Assembly (NCBI RefSeq): GCF_018811945.1 | Contig: NZ_JACRVU010000001.1 | Span: 9,476-73,475, forward strand | Length of the DNA stretch: 64,000 nt | Direction of reading: 5' to 3' | Source: Gluconobacter sp. P1C6_b | GTDB taxonomy: Bacteria > Pseudomonadota > Alphaproteobacteria > Acetobacterales > Acetobacteraceae | In this document: positions 25,443 through 33,697 of the stretch, piece by piece | How the letters are laid out: each line of letters opens with the position of its first letter | Position numbering within the stretch: the first letter of the stretch is position 1 | Notes under the pieces: model-generated | Seen by the model: only the letters and a program-made list of their open reading frames with translations | Database searches by the model: none | Told to the model about the DNA's origin: nothing | Position numbers and translations under genes: made by a program

Positions 25443-26705
25443 TTACCAACTTCTCGCCCTTACGATCTCCTCCAGCCTGGTCGTGTAACGCGCCGATAAC
25501 AGAGACTGTCGCGGCGACCATGTCCGCTTCAGTCCCGTTGATCCCGGCCGGAGCGTCCCGCTTCCGAAACGGGCGTTCACCGCATCGAGTGCCGCCATGA
25601 CCGTGGCGGACTGAATTGGATCCCGGGATGCGAACATCAGGCCCTGGCTGCCAGCAGGACGAAGGTCCGACAGGATGACGCCTGCCTTGAAGTAACGATA
25701 GCCCGGGAGCCAGAGGGCGCGGCCGAGTTCTGTCGCATGACGGATCAGATCCCGGGCATCGGACGTGGGCTCGATCGTGATGGCTGCGTGTTTGGCGTAC
25801 CAGGGATCGCCATTGTGCGGATTGGTCTGCATCAGGACGGAGAGATGCGCCGCTTCCAGTCTATCCTCTCGCAGCTTCTCCGCGGCGCGTGTGGCGTAGT
25901 GTGCAATCGCCTCACGGATCTCGTCCCATTTCAGCAACAGGCGACCGAATGTCCGGGTTGAGGCGATACTTTTGCGGGTAGCAGAGATATCCGACAGAGG
26001 CAGGCAGGATTGCCCGCGCAGTTCCGCCTGAACGCGGCCACCCACAACCGTCAGCATCTGCTGAACGCTCTTTGTATCAAGCGCCACGAAATCAGCAATC
26101 GTCTCGATGCCTCTGTCCTGAAGTTTCTGTTTTGTCTGCCGGCCGATTCCCCAGACTTCCTCGATCCCGGTGCGGCGGTACCAGTCCTGGCGTACGACCG
26201 GGTCCATCAGATCGCACAGACCATCCAGATGCGGATGATCCTTCGCAAGACCATTCGCCAGCTTGGCAATCGTCTTGGTCGGCCCCCAGCCGATGCAGGT
26301 GGGGATCTTCGCGTGCTCGGCCACGTCCTGGCGGATCTGACGGCAGCGCTCATGCAGATCTCCGGGCAGGTCACTCAGATCGAGAAACATCTCATCGATC
26401 GAATATGGCTCTACGGCTGGCAGTCGCTCTGCCAGGACCTGATACATTCGCCGCGACATGTCAGCATACAGCGCATAGTTCGAGGAGTACCAGACGACCG
26501 ACTGGCTCTCGGGACGTTTGCGGGCGATGTGCCAGGCATCTCCCATTTTGACACCAAGCGCCTTGGCCTCGCGGGTCCGCGCAATGGCGCAACCGTCATT
26601 GTTGCTGAGCACCACAACGGGCCTGTGCTTCAGGCGAGGCTCAAACGCGCGCTGGCAGGAGCAGTAGAACGAATTGCCGTCGATCAGCCCGTAGACACGC
26701 ATCAC
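25443..26705 (-). CDS. umuC: Y-family DNA polymerase V catalytic subunit UmuC
   Basis: Translesion polymerase subunit, 420 residues, full length. The palm has the catalytic Asp9 in YGLIDGNSFYCS and Asp104-Glu105 in YSIDEMFLDLS; helix-hairpin-helix and little-finger regions follow (EEVWGIGRQTKQKLQDRGIE; ISATRKSIASTRTFG). It ends with the UmuC-specific C-terminal segment (LSARYTTRLEEIV). Its start overlaps the UmuD-like stop in ATGA. Expressed from the SOS-controlled promoter upstream of umuD. Encoded between the AT-rich cargo and the attachment site, so carried by the prophage. Confidence 0.95.
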   Translation of the reverse strand: MMRVYGLIDGNSFYCSCQRAFEPRLKHRPVVVLSNNDGCAIARTREAKALGVKMGDAWHIARKRPESQSVVWYSSNYALYADMSRRMYQVLAERLPAVEPYSIDEMFLDLSDLPGDLHERCRQIRQDVAEHAKIPTCIGWGPTKTIAKLANGLAKDHPHLDGLCDLMDPVVRQDWYRRTGIEEVWGIGRQTKQKLQDRGIETIADFVALDTKSVQQMLTVVGGRVQAELRGQSCLPLSDISATRKSIASTRTFGRLLLKWDEIREAIAHYATRAAEKLREDRLEAAHLSVLMQTNPHNGDPWYAKHAAITIEPTSDARDLIRHATELGRALWLPGYRYFKAGVILSDLRPAGSQGLMFASRDPIQSATVMAALDAVNARFGSGTLRPGSTGLKRTWSPRQSLLSARYTTRLEEIVRARSW

Positions 26706-27082
26706 ACGTCCGTTCGGACCAGGCCGGTGGCCACGGCCCAGATGGCGACATCCGTATCGTCATCGACCTGAACGGACGACGCCTGGGGAGAAGACGACCG
26801 CAGCCACCATTCTCCGGCACGCTGGGTCAGTTCGCAGACCCGCAGCTCATCCCCCACGCTCGCCACGACCACGACGCCAGCCCGGGGGGAGACGGCAGAA
26901 TCAACGACAAGAATGTCTCCGTGCCGGATAGAGCGGCCCAGAAGCGCATCGCCTTCCACCCGGACCGGGTACCGACTGGGCTGCCGAAGATCCAGGGCGA
27001 CCGACATCAGGTCAATCGTACCCTCGATGTTATCGCCTGCGGGGGATGCGAAGCCGGTCGTGCGGTCGCCTTGGTAATTCAT
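26702..27082 (-). CDS. UmuD-like protein lacking the Ser-Lys dyad
   Basis: A 126-residue LexA/UmuD-fold (S24) protein. ATG 27082 is preferred because GGAGG lies 8 bases upstream; ATG 27097 has none. It aligns well with UmuD (GFASPAGDNIEGTIDL, then SIRHGDILVVDSAVS). However, the UmuD catalytic Ser in GDSM is Ala here (EGDALL, residue 46), and the catalytic Lys in VKKL is Cys (RVCEL, residue 83). The N-terminal arm is short, and the cleavage dipeptide Cys-Gly is Thr-Gly. It therefore cannot self-cleave in the known way and may act as a constitutive UmuD'-like partner, similar in idea to phage P1 HumD. Confidence 0.85.
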   Translation of the reverse strand: MNYQGDRTTGFASPAGDNIEGTIDLMSVALDLRQPSRYPVRVEGDALLGRSIRHGDILVVDSAVSPRAGVVVVASVGDELRVCELTQRAGEWWLRSSSPQASSVQVDDDTDVAIWAVATGLVRTDV

Positions 27083-27102
27083 GTTTCTGGCCTCCATAAT
27101 GA

Positions 27103-27117
27103 GAACAGAAAGAGAAC
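27103..27117 (-). promoter_or_regulatory. SOS (LexA) box upstream of umuDC
   Basis: On the minus strand GTTC-TCTTTCT-GTTC, an exact match to the alphaproteobacterial LexA operator GTTC-N7-GTTC, ends 20 bases before the preferred umuD start. A TTGACG hexamer (27129-27134, minus strand) upstream could be the -35 element. It predicts DNA-damage induction of umuDC. Confidence 0.88.
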
Positions 27118-27327
27118 ATATCAGGGCACGTCAATGGTTTTGTGAGAACGATTCTGGGAAGTCATTTGTTTGCAATGGGATAGAGATCCAGCTTTCTCCC
27201 CTACTAAGAATCCATGCTTAGACAGTCTGTGCCAGTGGCCCAGAAAATTCCGTACAGGATGGATAAAACAGCCCTTATTGGATCGCTGGATCTGGGGTTT
27301 TTGGCCGCTTTCCCGGTAAAACAGTGT
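27118..27327. other. Non-coding stretch between umuD promoter and attachment site
   Basis: About 210 bases without a gene that I can support. Short open frames here run on through the tRNA fragment and are not convincing. This is the phage side of the right attachment site. Confidence 0.6.
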
Positions 27328-27373
27328 TTTGGTAAGGGAGAGGTCGACAGTTCAATCCTGTCCAGCAGCACCA
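27328..27373 (+). repeat. attR: 3' half of tRNA-Thr(GGT)
   Basis: The sequence begins in an anticodon loop (TTGGTAA, anticodon GGT at 27331-27333), continues AGGGAG as the 3' side of the anticodon stem, variable loop AGGTC, a T-arm GACAG-TTCAATC-CTGTC, the acceptor strand CAGCAGC, discriminator A and encoded CCA. Nothing upstream pairs with the anticodon or acceptor strands, so the 5' half is missing. This is the classical scar of a phage integrated into a tRNA gene; the intact gene should be at the left end of the prophage. Confidence 0.87.
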
Positions 27374-27386
27374 TTTTTCCTTCTTT

Positions 27387-27500
27387 TCAGAGACTTGGCA
27401 GTTCGAGCAGTCTCAGATCCCCCATCATCGCAGACCGCAGCGCATGGTTGTCGTGAATCACTTCCGCAAGCGGAATGTGGATCATCTTGGCGAAAGCCAT
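27387..27500 (-). CDS. Possible small protein next to attachment site
   Basis: A 37-residue frame (MAFAKMIHIPLAEVIHDNHA onward, ending LRLLELPSL) with a strong GGGGAG site 8 bases before its ATG. It lies just outside the tRNA fragment on the host side. It may be a genuine small protein or the remnant of a longer gene; I recognise no family. Confidence 0.35.
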   Translation of the reverse strand: MAFAKMIHIPLAEVIHDNHALRSAMMGDLRLLELPSL

Positions 27501-27552
27501 CTGCAAAACTCCCCACAATCGCTGAATGATGCCCGGGCAGAAGCAGCGGCGT

Positions 27553-27588
27553 AAAAAAAGCCGCCTCTCCAACCGGAGGGCGGCTTTT
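27553..27588 (-). terminator. Terminator of gcrA
   Basis: On the minus strand GCCGCC and CTCC pair with GGAG and GGCGGC (one bulged base) around a GGTT loop, followed by seven T residues. It ends 17 bases beyond the gcrA stop. Confidence 0.9.
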
Positions 27589-27604
27589 CGGGGTGGTGCG
27601 CCTT

Positions 27605-28297
27605 TTAATCGCGACGGTCGCGGATCTTTACATAGGCAATAGCCGCATGCTCGGCACAATATGGCTTTCCGGGAAGCGGTGTCGCGCCGCAGAAATGAAA
27701 ACCCGGTGTGCCAGGATCGCCGATAGGCCAGCAGCAGGACGGGCCACGGCGGGTCGGGCGGTCGATGCCAGCGGTCGAAAAGCGGGGCGGCATGGCCGGA
27801 CGCGGCACAGGAGCAACGCGGGGTTCCGGTTTGGGGGCTGCAGCAGGCTCCCGACGGGCTGCGACAGGCTCCTTGGCAGCCGCCGGAAGGGGACGTGTGG
27901 CGGCGACGGGCTGGGGCGTCGGCTTTGCGGCTTCAGGGGCGACAGACGGTGCCTTACGGACCGGAGCAGCCGGCTTTTCTGCCACCTTCTCCGCAACACT
28001 TGCAGACACCTTGGCGGGAGCCGCATCCTTATCCGCAAACAGGTCCACTGCCGCAGGTTCGGCAGCCTTGGCGCGAGAGGGGCTTTTACGACGGGGGGTG
28101 GCTTCCGTCGTACCAGTTTCACCGTCCTTAACCTTGCGGTTGCGGATGGGAGACGGGCGGGGCGGCAGGCCCAGACGGTGCGCCTTGCCGACGACGGCAT
28201 TTTTGGTGATGGAGAGCTGGCGGCCGATTTCGGCGGTCGAAAGTCCCTGACTCCACAGATCGCGAAGTCTGGCGATCGTCTCGTCCGTCCACTCCAT
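27605..28297 (-). CDS. gcrA: GcrA family cell cycle regulator
   Basis: Alphaproteobacterial regulator that binds sigma-70 RNA polymerase at promoters carrying CcrM-methylated GANTC sites. The N-terminal domain is diagnostic: WTDETIARLRDLWSQGLSTA, then ITKNAVVGKAHRLGLPPRPSPI. An unusually long Ala/Pro/Lys-rich linker (about 55-175) follows, then the conserved C-terminal Cys/His segment with SCCWPIGDPGTPGFHFCG and YCAEHAAIAY. At 230 residues it is longer than Caulobacter GcrA because of the linker. First host gene with a clear family after the prophage. Confidence 0.93.
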   Translation of the reverse strand: MEWTDETIARLRDLWSQGLSTAEIGRQLSITKNAVVGKAHRLGLPPRPSPIRNRKVKDGETGTTEATPRRKSPSRAKAAEPAAVDLFADKDAAPAKVSASVAEKVAEKPAAPVRKAPSVAPEAAKPTPQPVAATRPLPAAAKEPVAARREPAAAPKPEPRVAPVPRPAMPPRFSTAGIDRPTRRGPSCCWPIGDPGTPGFHFCGATPLPGKPYCAEHAAIAYVKIRDRRD

Positions 28298-28432
28298 ATG
28301 TTCGTTTCCCTGTCCCGCTTCGGTGCCTGAACCGGCCCGATATCCTGTTGATTTTCAATCCCGGACCACCGGACCCGGAACATCTTCGGGACGTTTCTTA
28401 CCAGAAACTCCCCGCCACGTCGAAGGCGGTTC

Positions 28433-29623
28433 TTACGAGGCCGGTTCGGCGACCCGCTGAAGCTCCACAAGGCCGTTCACGACGGCCAGCGCGATTTTAC
28501 CACGGACCAGCGCCTGGGCATCCAGACCGAAAAGTTCGCGACGCCAGCCCTTCAGCGCACCGACATCGGTTTCACCAAGCGCAATCAGGTCCAGATCGTC
28601 CGAAGAAGCCACCAGACGGGGCGCCACCTTGTGCTGTTCACACTTGGCGGCCAGCAGGACCCGCAGAAGCGCCACGAGGGCTGTGGACGGACGGGGCCGG
28701 TCGGATTTGGAAGGGGCCTTGGGAAGCTCGGACTCAGGCAGTTCCTGCGCGATACGGATTGCTTCGAGCAGGCCTTTGCCCATCTTGCCCTCGGCAAAAC
28801 CCCGGGTCACGCCCCGGATGCGGGAGAGAGCCTCGACCGTATCCGGATGAACGGCCGCGATTTCCAGCAGGCTTTCGTCACGGATGACGCGCTGGCGGGG
28901 GATATCGGCGTTCTGGGCCTCCTGTTCGCGCCAGGCTGTGACTTCGCGCAGGATACCGAGCATCCGGCGGTTGCTGGTGCGGGCCTTCAGCTTTTCCCAC
29001 AGGCGACGGGGATCGGGACGGAAGGTCTTTTCTTCCGTCAGGATAGCCTGTTCGGAGTCGGCCCAGTGCAGACGGTCCTGTTCGGCAAGCTGTTTGCGCA
29101 GAGCGTCGTAAACCGTGCGCAGATGCGTGACATCAGCCGCGGCATAGGCGATCTGCGCCTTGCTCAGCGGACGGGCTGACCAGTCACTGAAACGGTGCGC
29201 CTTGTCGATGCTACGACCAGTAATCGCGCCAACCAGACTGTCATAGCCAACCTGATCGCCGAAACCGGCCACCATGGCAGCAACCTGCGTATCGAAAACC
29301 GAGACCGGAAGGCGGTCGAAAATGTGGAGGAAAATCTCAAGATCCTGCCGGGCGGCATGAAAAACCTTGGTGCAGTCTGGCTTGGCCAGCAGCGCGCCGA
29401 GGGGGGCAAGATCAATACCCGGAGCCAGTGTGTCGATCAGGACAACATCTTCAGTTCCGGCAAGCTGGACGAGGCACAGCTCGGGCCAGTAGGTCCGTTC
29501 CCGGACAAATTCCGTGTCGATGGTCACGAAAGGCTCGTTCTGCAGTTTTTCGCAGATACGGGCCACCTCCTCGCTGGAGGTCAGGAGAACGGGGGTCGGG
29601 AAGGTCGGAGCTTTCGAGCGCAT
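28433..29623 (-). CDS. rnd: Ribonuclease D
   Basis: 3'-5' exoribonuclease of tRNA and stable-RNA maturation, 396 residues. A DEDD-type exonuclease domain starts with TIDTEFVRERTYWPELCLVQ (Asp36, Glu38) and continues through FHAARQDLEIF and AYAAADVTHL with the third and fourth acidic residues. An HRDC domain follows at about 215-295 (NADIPRQRVIRDESLLEIA). Convergent in function but separate from trxA; 75 bases lie between them. A full-length, ordinary family member. Confidence 0.95.
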   Translation of the reverse strand: MRSKAPTFPTPVLLTSSEEVARICEKLQNEPFVTIDTEFVRERTYWPELCLVQLAGTEDVVLIDTLAPGIDLAPLGALLAKPDCTKVFHAARQDLEIFLHIFDRLPVSVFDTQVAAMVAGFGDQVGYDSLVGAITGRSIDKAHRFSDWSARPLSKAQIAYAAADVTHLRTVYDALRKQLAEQDRLHWADSEQAILTEEKTFRPDPRRLWEKLKARTSNRRMLGILREVTAWREQEAQNADIPRQRVIRDESLLEIAAVHPDTVEALSRIRGVTRGFAEGKMGKGLLEAIRIAQELPESELPKAPSKSDRPRPSTALVALLRVLLAAKCEQHKVAPRLVASSDDLDLIALGETDVGALKGWRRELFGLDAQALVRGKIALAVVNGLVELQRVAEPAS

Positions 29624-29698
29624 GACATGATCCTACACAAAGCGCAGGATCGTTACCACGCCCTCTAAACGTCCTTCCCTGCCCCGTTTTCGGATCGA

Positions 29699-30025
<327 letters not shown>

Positions 30026-30109
30026 GAGGGTATTCCTTGTGGCGAATGAAGTTTCTGAAAACGGATATCGGCTGCCCTGCCCCTCACTGCAAGGGGCTTT
30101 TGACCTGCA

Positions 30110-33100
30110 TCAAGCTCCGGGACGGACCTGATCCAGCAGCGAGGACGAAAGTGTGACAACGGCCGGTCCTTCCGTCCAGACCAGAGAACAGTGAATGTCG
30201 TAGCCGGGATGAAGTTGCTCCAGCACGGCACGATAGGCCGCCATCTGCCGCAGATAGGCGACCGGCGTACGCTCGGCCCGCAGAGGGGGATTGCGATTCG
30301 TCTTGTAGTCGCAGACCCAGATCTGTCCGTCCCCAATCCGCAGACGGTCCACCTGCCCCAGCACCACGCGCCCCGCGCTGACACCGGAAATCGGCTGCTC
30401 CGCACGACTTCCGGGCGCAAAAAGCCGCGCAAGGTCGGGATGGGACAGGACACCCAGAACCTGCTGGGCCAGACGATCGATTTCCGGTTCCGTCAGGCCA
30501 AGCGCCCGGCGCGACAGCCAGCGCAGAGCCACATCCTCGCGTTCTGCGGCCGGAGCTTCGGGTAGGAGCTGGAGCAGACGATGGATCATCGTACCGCGTC
30601 GCATGGCCTGTTCGCGCACCGGCGTAGGACGACCAGCCAGAAGCTCCAGCGGCGAACGTACAGCCGGAAGATCACCGAACTCCGCACCATCCGGACGACT
30701 GGGCGCGAGCGGACGCGTCATGGCATCCTCATGCGGCGTAATGACAGGCTTCCAGTCCGGCGCATGTCCCATCCAGTCCGGCAGGGTTGCGCAGGGCGGC
30801 TCGACAGATCCGGGCTGGAAAGCAACGGGGGCAAGGGTACGCGCCTCTTCCAAAACAAGACGCTCGCCCTCCCAGCCGAGATTCATCGGTTCGGACCGGG
30901 CATTGGCCAGTTGCTGGAAACCAGCCTCGCACTGCCGATACCAGCTTGTATCCGCAGGCTCGCGTTTGGCCCCGGCCCCGCAGATCACCAGCCAGTCACT
31001 GGCCCGGGTCAGGGCGACGTAAAGCAGGCGATTGCTCTCGGCGCGGGACTTTTCGGCGTCCCGTTCGGACAGGGCAGTCGTGACGGCCGTTCCCATGTCC
31101 TTTTTCGGCACCCAGAGCGGGAGTTCGAGCGACCCCGCCTCTTCCCACAGGAAATCGCTGCCCGGCGGCGGCTTTGACGTCGTGTCCGGCATGACGACCA
31201 GACGCGCCTGAAGTCCCTTGGAGCCGTGCACGGTCATGACGCGAACAGCACCGAGTTCACTTTCAGCTTCGCGCTTGCTGGTGATCTCGCTGGCTTCGAG
31301 CCAGTGCAGGAAACCCTGAAGCGATGGCGGATGCAGCCCTTCATAGCGCAGGGCCGCCGTCAGCAGTTCGTCCACCGGTTCGGCTGCTTCCGGCCCCAGA
31401 CGCCGCAGCAGACGTGTGCGACCGCCATGCTGGCCCAGCGTTTCGGCGAGCAGACGATAGGGAGACGCATAATCAACGCGCGCATAGAGCGTGGACAGCA
31501 TCTCCCAGGCCGCACGCCAGTCCTCGCGCTCCCGATGACGCTCCCGCAGAACGGTCCAGAGCGGCTGTCCTTTCGGGCCGAGGGCATGGGCCGTGCCATT
31601 GCGGGTCGCGAGCGCCATCAGCGAGTCGTCCGTCAGACCACCGAGCGGGGATGTGAGAACGGAAGCCAGCGTCAGATCATCCTGCGGTAGGAGCAGAGCC
31701 GCACAGAGCGTCATAAGATCGCGGACCGCGACCTGCTGCGTCAGCCCGACCCGGACCAGCGTTGCCACTGGCACATTACGCGATTTCAGAGCCCGGATCA
31801 GCGAACGGAGAAACGGCGAGCGTCGGGGGACGAGGATCAGCACGTCTCCTGCGGTCAGAGGTGCCTGTCCCGGTTGCGGGGGGCGCCCGATCTGCTGATC
31901 GATCCATTCCGCAAGGGCTTCGGCAAGACGCTGGGGGGCGCTGCGCTGTCCCGTATTAGCGGAAGGCGCACGCCACGGCGTCAGACCTTCATCGTCATCC
32001 TCGCCCTGCACCACAGGGACGAGCGGCCAGAGTTCCACGCGACCACCCTGCCCCGGCCGGGCCGAGACGTGCGGGCGGAGCGTCTTTTCATCGTCCTGAA
32101 GCAGGCCATGCGCCGCGAGAGGCTGGGAGAATACCGCATCCACAAAGGACAGCACGGGCGGGACCGAGCGGAAGGAGACGTTCAGTTCCGGATCACGCCA
32201 CAGCAGACCGGCATTGCGGACCCGGCTGGCAAATTCATGACGCCAGCGGTGAAACTCCTCCGGCTGGGCGCCCTGAAAGCCGTAGATCGACTGCTTGTAA
32301 TCCCCGACCGCAAAGATGGTGCGAGGACGTGGCCCCATATCCCACGCACCCTCACCTGCGAAGAACTCGGATGTGAGCGCGCCGGCGATTTCCCATTGCA
32401 GGCCGGAATTGTCCTGCACCTCGTCCAGCAGCAGATGGTCGATGCCACCATCGAGCTTGTAGAGCACCCAGGCTGCACCGGGATCGCGCAGGAGATTGCG
32501 GGTTTCCTGAATGAGATCGTTGTAATCGACCAGACCACGGGCGGATTTGCCGTCCTGAAACGCCGTCAGCATGGGCGCGGCCAGACCGAGCAGGGCACGG
32601 TTCAACAGGACAAGACGCGCGCTCTTGAGGCTGGACTGAAGATCTACGAGCCGCTGCGCTTCGTCCTCCAGCAAAGGCACAATGCCCGGAACGGCTTCCT
32701 GCGCCTTTTTGGCGACGATCCGGTTCATCTGCCGCACGGTCCCCTTGTCCGTCAGCAGGCATTTCGCCCAGATTGCGGGCGCACGTTCAGCCGGTTCCGT
32801 CCCGAGCCAGGCTAGCATCTGCTCGACATTAGCGCGCGCAGCAGGTGTCACGAACCCAAGCACGTCACGCAGTCCGGCCCGCAGGTCATCTTCCTTCGGC
32901 GGCTGGCAGGCGAGGCTTTCAAGGTCTTCAAGGCTCTGCTGCCCGGCTTTCAGGGCCTTGCGATAGGCACTGACCACGCTGTCCGGCAGGGTCGCCCAGC
33001 GCTCCAGCAATGGCCGGGCGCGGCTTTCCTCCATGTTCAGCGTGCGGATGCGCTGGAAGAAGCGATCCAGCCCCACCGTGCCCGCGACATCGGCCGCAAG

Positions 33101-33697
33101 CTCCGGCGAACGGGTCAGCCCGTCTTCCATCGCTTCACGCAACGCCAGGGTGGTGTCGGTATCTTCCATCAGCGTAAAATGCGGATCGACCGAGGCTTCC
33201 AGCGGAAAACGGCGCAGCAAAGACTGGCAGAAGGCGTGGATCGTCTCGATCCGCAGGCCGCCCGGCAGATCAAGCACACACAAAAACAGGGCGCGGGCGC
33301 GACGGCGGGTTTCGTCCGTGTTGGGAACGTCGAGGCTTTCGAGCTCCACACCCAGCTTCGCATCCGGCAGCGAGACCCAGCTTCCCAGCTTCTGCTGAAG
33401 GCGGTTGGCCATCTCGGCAGCGGCGGCCTTGGTGTAGGTCAGGCACAGGATGCGCGAAGGATGCGCGCCATCGGCCAGAATGGTGTCACCGTCATCGGTC
33501 TGCACATAGAGCGGCAGCATGAGCCGCAGCAGACGGTCGATCAGCAGCTTGGTCTTGCCCGAACCGGCCGAAGCCGAGACGAACACCGAAGCACGCGGAT
33601 CGGAAGCCTGACGCTGCGTGCGGTCAGCGGCGGCAATGACTTCGTCGCGGGTGATGGGGCGTGTGCCGGGGGGCGTCACAGGCGGCATATCGTTCAT
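30110..33697 (-). CDS. addA: Double-strand break repair helicase AddA
   Basis: UvrD-like helicase-nuclease subunit of AddAB, which processes double-strand ends for RecA. 1195 residues from ATG 33697, chosen because it overlaps the addB stop in ATGA; an ATG 11 codons earlier lies inside addB. Walker A is FVSASAGSGKTKLLIDRL; other helicase motifs include LLLDEVQDNS, IFAVGDYKQSIYGFQGA, RVMTVHGSKGLQARLV and LLYVALTRASDWLVI. The C-terminal RecB-type nuclease has GQVDRLRIGDGQIWVCDYKT. Complete and apparently active. Confidence 0.97.
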   Translation of the reverse strand: MNDMPPVTPPGTRPITRDEVIAAADRTQRQASDPRASVFVSASAGSGKTKLLIDRLLRLMLPLYVQTDDGDTILADGAHPSRILCLTYTKAAAAEMANRLQQKLGSWVSLPDAKLGVELESLDVPNTDETRRRARALFLCVLDLPGGLRIETIHAFCQSLLRRFPLEASVDPHFTLMEDTDTTLALREAMEDGLTRSPELAADVAGTVGLDRFFQRIRTLNMEESRARPLLERWATLPDSVVSAYRKALKAGQQSLEDLESLACQPPKEDDLRAGLRDVLGFVTPAARANVEQMLAWLGTEPAERAPAIWAKCLLTDKGTVRQMNRIVAKKAQEAVPGIVPLLEDEAQRLVDLQSSLKSARLVLLNRALLGLAAPMLTAFQDGKSARGLVDYNDLIQETRNLLRDPGAAWVLYKLDGGIDHLLLDEVQDNSGLQWEIAGALTSEFFAGEGAWDMGPRPRTIFAVGDYKQSIYGFQGAQPEEFHRWRHEFASRVRNAGLLWRDPELNVSFRSVPPVLSFVDAVFSQPLAAHGLLQDDEKTLRPHVSARPGQGGRVELWPLVPVVQGEDDDEGLTPWRAPSANTGQRSAPQRLAEALAEWIDQQIGRPPQPGQAPLTAGDVLILVPRRSPFLRSLIRALKSRNVPVATLVRVGLTQQVAVRDLMTLCAALLLPQDDLTLASVLTSPLGGLTDDSLMALATRNGTAHALGPKGQPLWTVLRERHREREDWRAAWEMLSTLYARVDYASPYRLLAETLGQHGGRTRLLRRLGPEAAEPVDELLTAALRYEGLHPPSLQGFLHWLEASEITSKREAESELGAVRVMTVHGSKGLQARLVVMPDTTSKPPPGSDFLWEEAGSLELPLWVPKKDMGTAVTTALSERDAEKSRAESNRLLYVALTRASDWLVICGAGAKREPADTSWYRQCEAGFQQLANARSEPMNLGWEGERLVLEEARTLAPVAFQPGSVEPPCATLPDWMGHAPDWKPVITPHEDAMTRPLAPSRPDGAEFGDLPAVRSPLELLAGRPTPVREQAMRRGTMIHRLLQLLPEAPAAEREDVALRWLSRRALGLTEPEIDRLAQQVLGVLSHPDLARLFAPGSRAEQPISGVSAGRVVLGQVDRLRIGDGQIWVCDYKTNRNPPLRAERTPVAYLRQMAAYRAVLEQLHPGYDIHCSLVWTEGPAVVTLSSSLLDQVRPGA

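Larger units (their letters stand above)
1..27373. mobile_element. HK97-type prophage, right part (left end outside window)
   Basis: A continuous rightward block of head, tail and lysis genes is followed by accessory genes and stops at a tRNA-Thr 3' half. The order terminase, portal, protease, capsid, connectors, tail tube, chaperone pair, tape measure, tip and lysis is that of lambdoid/HK97-like siphophages. Every structural gene is full length with tight spacing or ATGA overlaps, so this half looks intact and may be functional. No integrase, repressor or replication gene lies in the window; they should be to the left, next to the intact tRNA-Thr. The left boundary is not visible. Confidence 0.93.

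Noticed and set aside
27328-27373. Functional tRNA-Thr gene
   Set aside because: Only the 3' half is present; no 5' acceptor, D-arm or 5' anticodon strand can be found upstream.
27214-27456. 80-residue frame across the attachment site
   Set aside because: It runs through the tRNA-Thr fragment into host DNA, so it is a chance frame created at the junction.
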